From Arbacia lixula (taxonomy: Eukaryota; Echinodermata; Echinoidea; Arbacioida; Arbaciidae): a stretch of DNA of 64,000 nucleotides. The notes under the pieces were generated by a model that was not told the DNA's origin, made no database searches, and saw nothing but the letters and a program-made list of their open reading frames with translations. A program made the position numbers and the translations under genes. Positions 50,901 through 59,900 of the stretch are shown here, piece by piece. Every line of letters begins with the position of its first letter. The stretch's first letter is position 1. The stretch is from positions 29,753,941-29,817,940 of the forward strand of contig OZ022577.1 of assembly GCA_963669155.1 (NCBI GenBank), read 5' to 3'.

Positions 50901-53900
50901 ATCCATTGCCCAAAGTGCATTGTATGAACATTTTTGAGCTTGGACAATGTGATTGCTTAACTTTGATCATCTTCGAATCTCTCATCCCCTTTTTAAACTA
51001 TTTAGTTAGCAATTAATTTGTGTGGTTTCATAGTCAATTCCGCATGTTTTGAACAACTGTCTTTTATATTTTGGTTTAGAGGAAAATAATGGGATACATC
51101 TTTTCTCATATAAGATCAGCCACAGATGGAAACTTATGAGCATGTAATTCATAAAGACTTGTGTGGATTAAGTTACGGTATGTTCAAGCTGAACCCTGTC
51201 CCTTTTCCATTGATATTAAGTATGAATGTCTTTGAATGAAATTTTTCACTCTCTATGTTTGGTACTTGCCTTGTCGAAATGTCTAGTTAATGGGGACTGT
51301 ACATTAGGCAGTGAATGAGTTAAGAGTGAATTGGATATAACAATAGTATGCATGCATTCCTATTTCGTTCTTTCTTGAAAAAAGACAGTTTTACTGTTAC
51401 AGATACATGATTTCATTTTCTGATATGTTGGCTCAAAAGTGCATGAAAAGATCCACTGTATTGATAGTAATTGTAGTATGTAAAACTCTTATTTTTTTTG
51501 TTGAAAATCTGTTCTCCTAGTCTGTACACTTCTTGTACAGTCATTGCTGTAAATACAGCAACTATGAGGTATACATGTAATGTATTAATTTTCAGACTGT
51601 AGTTTGAATTGAGTTTCTCACACATCAGAAGCAGACATATTTTCAGGCTTTTATGATTATGTGTAAGAAAATTAATTTCACCTCACAGAACAGGCAGCCG
51701 TGATCTATCGTATGAATAATGTCCAGCATCATTCCGCATTTATTGGAACTTTAAATGTGTAATCAGCCACTAAATTCAATTAGGCTGTTGTCGCAGTAAT
51801 TACAATTGTTATGCGACATGGCATAGAGGTCATATTCATGGAACATTTCTTGGCATAGCATGTTGCTCATGTGCATTCAGCTACATGCATTTCAAGTAAC
51901 TAGCTAGGCGAGAAAGGTTTCATGAATATGGTTCCAGATGCAGAATTTAGTAGGTTAATGTTGTTCATCCATGGATATGCTGTTCTCAGTTTATTAATGA
52001 AAGCCTGTGTTATTTTCTGTGGCTGATGCTCACAGCTGCCCAGGGACGAGCTCTCCTGGAAGACCCGCCCGAACCAGCCTACAACGGTCCCACCACCATG
52101 AGGAGGGAGGGTGGACCCCCTCAGTTTGGAGACTTTGGTAAGTCGGGTCAGATATATTTCTCATTTATCTTAACCCTTATCAGGCCAGGTTTTGCCTGAT
52201 CAATATGAAATGAGCGAAGCTATCACTGCGATTTTCTTGGCTTTTTTCTCGCACAATTTTTTAGACCAAAATCATGACTTTGATGATACAAACTTGTGAA
52301 TCATTATCAAAAGTAGTTTTCAGGCAATAATTATTAATTTCTAACAATAATTAATTGAATTCTGATTGTTGAAAAAGGGGAAATGTTTGCAGAAATTTGC
52401 ATAATTGATAAATTATAACATATTTTAATAGCAATAAAAAACCCGACAGATATAAAGCTGTAGATTTCAGGACAGATGGCATATATGCCAAAATTTGTGA
52501 TGTCCGCACATGTTTTTTCATAGAGGCACACACAAGAAAGCCAGGCCTGATAGGGTTAAGGTATCTGTAATCTGCACAAAATGAGAAAAAGTAGAATGTG
52601 TTCATGCATGAAGAAATGGACCAACACAATTTTTAAAGGGGTACTGCACTTGACCAAAAAGTTCTTGTCAATAAAAGCAGAAATATAAGAGAACGAAATT
52701 GGCGCAAGTTTGAGTCATCATATCTGGCAATTTCTTTAAATTTACAAAACTTGAAAACCTTGTGTGAGGTTGTGATGTTGCCAGTGAACCTGGCTCTATG
52801 TTCTTTACATACAAAAATGCCCTCCATTTATGTATTAAAAAAAATATTGCAAGCTTTTTTCAGAATATGAAAGTACATTTAATTTTTTTTTTCAAGGGAA
52901 TTAAATGAGCTTTACCCATTGGATACAATGCATTGTAACCATGCTTATGACATCACAAATGCGTTTCAAATTTTAGGAGGGCACCAACTCTAAATGGCCA
53001 TGATAAACTTTCTTTTATTACTGGTCTCATTTTCTCAAACTATCACTGACCAGCTTCTCTAATTTTTCTGCATCTTTTGAAAGCAACTTGTTATCTGTGT
53101 GAACTACCCTTGTAAAGAGCGCAAGGAAGACATCCTAGCATACTCTTGCTTGTTCTTCAGGAAATGGTTGGGTGAAGTGTTAAAATGCAGTGTAAAATGT
53201 ATTTGTGTTCCTTGGGAAATAAAAGCATGCTCATAGATGAAGTGACAGTGATTATTTTTGTAATTTAAAGAGGGAGGTGGACCAAACCAGTTTGGAGACT
53301 TTGGTAAGTCGGGTCACACTATTTTTATTCTTGAGGAAGGGCTTTGGGAAAGAATTGGGAGTGCACTGTTCAGTGTATTTGTGTGCCTGGAAAAATACTA
53401 GAATGTGCTAGTTGATGAAGAGGAAGGTGAACCAATTAATTTTAAGACCAACTTATATTCTTCAGCCACATACTGAAGCATATTGCTGCTGTGATGTGCT
53501 TTTATTGTTTTCTTGCTGCGATTCAGCAATTCCTTAAAGAAGAGATGTTGAATGGGCAATGTGGTCTACCACATAAACAATCCTGTCAACAATCCAATAC
53601 AATTGGCAAGCATTGTGGCAAGTGACAGTGGTAAAGCACTTCTGTCTTGACGTTCCATTGTTTTTCCTGATGGAGGTTAGCCCCTTCAGTCCAATAGACA
53701 ATCAATTGTGTTAAATTTAATGTATGATTTTCATTATTTGGTAGTGAGAGGGTTTAAGGAGGTAGTGCTAGGTAAAGGCCCCATGTAACATGATCCTAAT
53801 CCTTTCTTTTAGAGGAAAAGTGTCTTAGTACTAACTAGGTACATGTACAAGTCGCAGGAATTGTAAACTGATCCCTAAACTTTGATAATGTAATTATATA

Positions 53901-56900
53901 TTCACCATTTATGTGCCAATTTCTGATTGGAGCATGAAGAATTTACATAGATAAGTATTTTGTATAATACAGTGGGAGTTTTTGATATATTTTTTTGTTT
54001 CCTATACTAGGCATGCAAGGCCCTCCGCAGGGACGCCGTGGACCCCCAGGCTACCACGACCAGGGCTTCGGCCCCGGTGGGCCCAGGGGTTTTCCCCAGG
54101 ATCGGGGAGACTTTGGGTACGGTGGTGGCCATGAGATGATGGGCATGCAGGGCAACCCCAACATGCACCAGCTGGGCAATGGTAACCCTGTTGTGATGAT
54201 CTACAACATGAGCAGCACCGAGATGAACTGTGACAAGCTCTTCAACCTCCTCTGCCTCTACGGCAACGTCATGAAGGTGAGTCCCCTGGTGCTTTTCCCT
54301 CTCGGTTTCACTCCATTCTTGAAACCGCATGAAACCGCCTGTGGAGGTGTCGTGGTAGAGTGATTGTGAACTTACGATGCAAGTCCCACATCTAAACTCC
54401 ACGATGGCACTCTATCCTTACCTCATCCACATCCACAATGCTTTGTACCCTTTACAATTCTTGCCAGTACCTATAATTAGTGTCACAAAATCTTGTCATG
54501 TCCTCTTAAGATAATCTTATTTCTGTAGTGTGTAACATTAAAGTGATAATACAGACAAATGACAAATATTGCAGAAAGAATGTAAAAGGAAGGAGGAGGG
54601 GGGGGGGGTAGAGAACATAACTTTTCACCCTTTCCATGAATTGTGCATTCTGTATTTTTAGGTTAATTTGTCAAGGTATTTGTTAAATTTTCAATATTTT
54701 AAACTCTACTTTTTGTCTCGCCCACCGGAGGTGAAGGCGAGACTAAGGGATCCAAATGGCGTCCGTCCGTCGTCCGTCCGTCGTCCGTCCGTCGTCCGTC
54801 CGTCGTCCGTCCGTCGTCCGTCGTCCGTCCGTCGTCCGTCACAAATGTTAAAGTTTACCTGCAAGACTCTCTTATGATCCATAACTTGGTAACTGTTACA
54901 GCAATGGCAGCCACACTTGGTTGATAGAAGCACTAGGGGTATCTTCATGTTATAGTGTTGTCAGAGGTCATGTGATGATGTCAAAGGTCATTTGAGGTCA
55001 TATATTAAAGAGTATGTGCAAGACTCTCTTTTTCTATGTTAAAGTTTACCTGCAAGACTCTCTTTTGACAAATAACTTCACATAGGTTGCTTGGATTACA
55101 ACCTAACTTGGGTCATAGATGCACTGGGGGTACCTTCATGCTATGGTACCGTTGGAGGTCACAGGATAAGGTCAAAGGTCATTTGAGGTCATACGTTAAA
55201 GTTTACCTGCAAGACTCTCTTTTGACAAATAACTTCACATGGGTTGCTTGGATTACAACCTAACTTGGGTCATAGATGCACTGGGGGTACCTTCATGTTA
55301 TGGTGCCGTTGGAGGTCACAGGATAAGGTCAAAGGTCATTTGAGGTCATACGTTAAAGTTTACCTGCAAGACTCTCTTTTGACAAATAACTTCACATGGG
55401 TTGCTTGGATTACAACCTAACTTGGGTCATAGATGCACTGGGGGTACCTTCATGTTATGGTGCTGTTGGAGGTCACAGGATAAGGTCAAAGGTCATTTGA
55501 GGTCATACGTTAAAGTTTACCTGCAAGACTCTCTTTTGACAAATAACTTCACATAGGTGGCTTGGATTACAACCTAACTTGGGTCATAGATGCACTGGGG
55601 GTACCTTCATGTTATGGTACCGTTGGAGGTCACAGGATAAGGTCAAAGGTCATTTAAGGTCATACGTTAAAGTTTACTTGCAAGACTCTCTTATCACACA
55701 TAACTCATCACATGTTGCTACAATGGCAATCAAACTTGGATGATGGATGCACTGGGGGCACCTGCATGTTATTGTGCTGTAAGAGGTCACATGATAAGGT
55801 CAAAGGTCATTTGAGGTCATACATTAAAGTTTACTTGCAAGACTCTTGGTGAAGGCTTTAATACAAAACAAAAACTGCTGTGAATAATATGATATGTGAT
55901 CTGCGTCCGTGTCGCGGGTGCCGGGCAACATTTTGCACTTGAAAGAATATTAACTTGAATTTTAAAACTATACATAAATACTCAGTGCAAGGTGGCTGAA
56001 GGATCACAGTGTTTTGTGTTCTCTTCAATTTTACGCATGCATTTTACTTTTACGGTTATATGCACTATTCAATTTGCCATAAAAGGTTTTAATCACTAAT
56101 GCTTTTAAGAAATGTTTCTCTAAATAATAAGCTCATTATGACACTACATTGTACAAATCATCTAGAAACCCTCAGCTGGACTGCAACCACAAACATATTT
56201 AACCTTCCCACATATACAATATCAATGCCATAATATTACTCATATCTGTTCAAAATTGTTGCTTTTAAACTCTCTCTAATCATTCACTTTTCCCCTGACA
56301 GGTTATCAAGTCTCCAAAAAAATTATTCTACTTTGTTCACTTTACATGCATGCCTTATTACAATCATAATGTTCAGCATTATTCATGTCTGTTGACAAAC
56401 TTTCTTATATAAACGTATCAATTTTAGAAACTTTATTCCATGTTTAGTTTTCAACTGCAGCACTAATTTTAACCTTTTTACATTTCTATGCCCCCCAGAG
56501 ACAAAGTTTACTTCGCCTCTATTGTGCAACTGATAATCATCCTGTTTTGTCTTTGTCTAATCTAATAGAACTTGGTGGAGGCTTTTTATTCCATCTCAAA
56601 GAAGGGGGAAGGTGGGGGAGGGGGAGTAGATAGAGGAAGTAGCATTGCGTGAAATAGCCCTTCTCATTCATGGAATGTTACATTCTATGGCAGATATTTC
56701 ACAATCAGCCAGGGATACAATTCTTTTGCGTAGCAACGGAGATCGCGATATTTCTGGTTATTTTCGCAAGTGGGCGAGACACAATATTGCTAATGCCTTG
56801 TTTTTGTTGCAGATCAAGTTCATGAAGAGCAAGCCTGGCTGCGCCATGACTGAGATGGGAGATGCCCTTTCTGTGGAGAGAGCCATCACTAACCTCTCCA

Positions 56901-59900
56901 ACATCGAGTTCTTCGGCAGCTCTGTGCAGCTCTCGTAAGTATCCCTCATTTACTGTCTCACTGGAAACCAGGGATTCAAGATTCAGTTTGATTTTCCACA
57001 TAGAATATCAATAACAAAACATAAATCCAGGTACAATAACTGAAAAAAAAGCAAAACATAATTAACACAGTATTCATAAAATGCTGAGTTAGATGTGAAA
57101 TCTTGAATTCTGGCTTGGACACACAACATTTTGACTACAGTATATGCTTTGCTTTTGCCATTAAGTGGACAATGGCATTATATGTATATTTTGGGGGTAC
57201 GTCCATTGTGTTGTCAGAAAGATATAGTCGGAAGAATTACATCAAATTTAGTGAAATTCTTCGTTAATATGGGGTGATGAATTATTCAGATTTGGGGTTA
57301 GATAGGTCAAAGGTCAAAGTAAAATCCCCAAATGTCACTGTTCTCTCCCGAATTCACCCCATCTTCTGTATGTTCAAACTGAAATGAAGGACATAGATAT
57401 CACAGACCGATCAAGGGATGCAAAAATTGTGGTCTCTTTTACATACATGTTACTTTGATATAGGTTTTAATTAGAAATATTTGTTCAAGTGAAATAAAAA
57501 ATAAAAATTGTCTATAACCCTTTTTGTGCCAGACAACCAACTGCCCTATAGGATTAATGTGTAATACTTGTGCAAACATGCATCAATGGTGCAAAAAGAG
57601 TTAAACAGGTTTCACTGTATAACTCTCTGATTTTTTTTTTTTAATTTCTTCACACTTGCAGCTTCTCTAAGCAGAGCTCTGTGGCGCTGTCCCAGGTCCC
57701 AGGTGAGCTGACTGACGGGACTCCCTCCTGCATGGACTACACCAAGAGCCGCAACAACCGTTTCAGGAATAAGGAGGCTGCCAGCAAGAACCATATCCTT
57801 TCACTCACTTCAAGTTGAGACTTGATCCCCACTAAGATCAACTGCAGACAGATATTTCAAAAGATTGTCAAAATTATATATCGAAAGGTCTTTACTGGGA
57901 TGCCATTTTTAGCACAGGCCTTGGAATATCATTTTGCTTAAATAGTAGTTTTCTTCTGTGCAGAAGTTTTTAACTGATCTGCGTGCACAGAATGAGCTGA
58001 AAGTGGTACTGGCATCCCTTTGACTTGAACTATTGAAAACATATTTCTTATTGTGTTTTACCTTTGGATTCCTTGCACTGACATCGTGTTCACTTTCAAT
58101 GGATAAAAAGTATTGCAATTAATCATGAGCTCTGATCCCGATTGGGAATTCCCCTTGTTAAGTATCGGGAAAATAGGGCGTGTGCTGAAAAAGCTGCACA
58201 GACTCTCTGCAATACGATCTATATTTGGTCTGCGTCATTTAACACCACTTCTTCATGATTCATGTACTAGCAGGAGTAATTATTTACCCGTTAGCATTGT
58301 TTTCGTATTCCAATGAACTCCTGCTCTGCCATACTCCAAACTGACCTTTGGGAATGGTGTGTACAACCAGGTACATGTATATGCATCATGTCATATTTTT
58401 GTGGCTACTTCTCCTTAACTCCCTGCATCACGTATTCAGCAACCATCCAAGGTTCTGCACTTCTTCAATGCTCACCCTGAGAGTACTCCACAAACCATCA
58501 AACAGGTACATATAGTTCATTGTATTTTCTACTAAGCAGATTAAAAATTGAATGGGTGTACTTTGTAATAGCACTTTCCTGGTATAGCGATTAAGCGTGA
58601 CAACTTTCGCCCAATCATTTTGAACTTAGATTTCCATCTTGTTTAGCTCGGTGATTCTATGAATGTTTTACTAATTATGCCTCCGCCACAAAGTTATGCT
58701 TTCAGGTTGTCCGTTCGTCCCTCCGTCCGTATGTCTGTCCCGAATCCGTTTAGGCAATATCTTGACAACCATTAACCAGATTTGCTTCAAACTTGGTACA
58801 TATGTGTATGGCATAAAACTAATGAAGTGAGTAAAATTGGGGTCAAATCTGATTGAGGTCAAGGGTCAAAGGTCAATGAACTTTGTGAAAAATTGCCCCA
58901 AATTGACCTTTTTCACATTAAATCTAAATCCAAGGATGCAATTCTCATTAAACATGGTAGAAAGATGGATCACTACTTGGGGGTAGACTGGTGAATTTGA
59001 AGTGTATTCATAGCCTGTTGTCTATTGTCTAAACAGCAGATTACACGACAGTTGCGCTGCTCAGTATGTGAGTGAGAAAAAGCCAGCCTCAAATATGTGG
59101 GCTCAGTAAAGAATGGGTAAATGACACAATTGATACTATACTCATGTAATGAACATTAATACAAATAAAGATAATTCACCTTTTCAACCTTGGAATGATT
59201 ACCCAATTATTGTCTGTTTTTTCCCATTGTAGGTATTCATGAATGCTGGCGCCAAGGAACCGGCTGCCGTGAAGATGTTTGAACAGAAATGTGAGTGACG
59301 CTATACAAATTCCACTTCTCAATGTAAGGAAAAGCTGTTGCATGATGCACTGCGTAGCCACATTTGCATACTGTTTGCATTCATGTCTGCTTCCGGTCTA
59401 GTGTACTAATGTATTGAAAAAGAAGCGGACATGAGTGTAAAATGACTCTGGATGTTGCTGCACGGTGCATTATGGTATGGCTTTCCTCAATATGCGGTGT
59501 GGAGAATTCTAAAGGAGCTTTTTGTCTGTGTGTGTGAGTGATCTTGATGAGGATGGGGCTGGGAATGATAAAGTAGCAGGAACCATCCAGTTATCATGGT
59601 CACGATTAAGCTAAAAATAAGGCTAAAAGTAAATGTGGCCTAAACATACCATTTCCATGGAGCAATACCTTTTCCACTTGTTGTAAAGGGATTTAAGAGT
59701 TATGTTCTGTAATGCATAAACAAAACATGCATCTTTCAAAGTTTGTTTTTGCTGCACTGGGGCAATTGAAATGTTTTGTAAGATATTTGTGTGTATGGTT
59801 ACAACGCCTGCACTGAACACAAGACTACAACTTTTGAACAGTGTTTTGGCACGTTTTTTCAAGTAGCCCTACATGCTTCTGTATGGTTTTAGAATATGGA

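Larger units (their letters stand above)
46604..52035 (+). other. HNRNPL: Intron 8, 5.4 kb, largest intron
   Basis: This intron is AT-rich, with very frequent ACATGTA-type motifs. It holds a TIR element at 49388-49564, a G+C- and CpG-richer island at about 49690-50110, and a dispersed repeat at 51826-51935. No coding exon with convincing splice sites was found inside. In vertebrates hnRNP L regulates itself through an intronic premature-stop exon near CA-rich sequence; whether this intron does the same is unknown. Confidence 0.6.

Noticed and set aside
54007..54402. 131-codon minus-strand frame opposite exon 11
   Set aside because: It is the antisense shadow of the Gly/Pro-rich coding exon.
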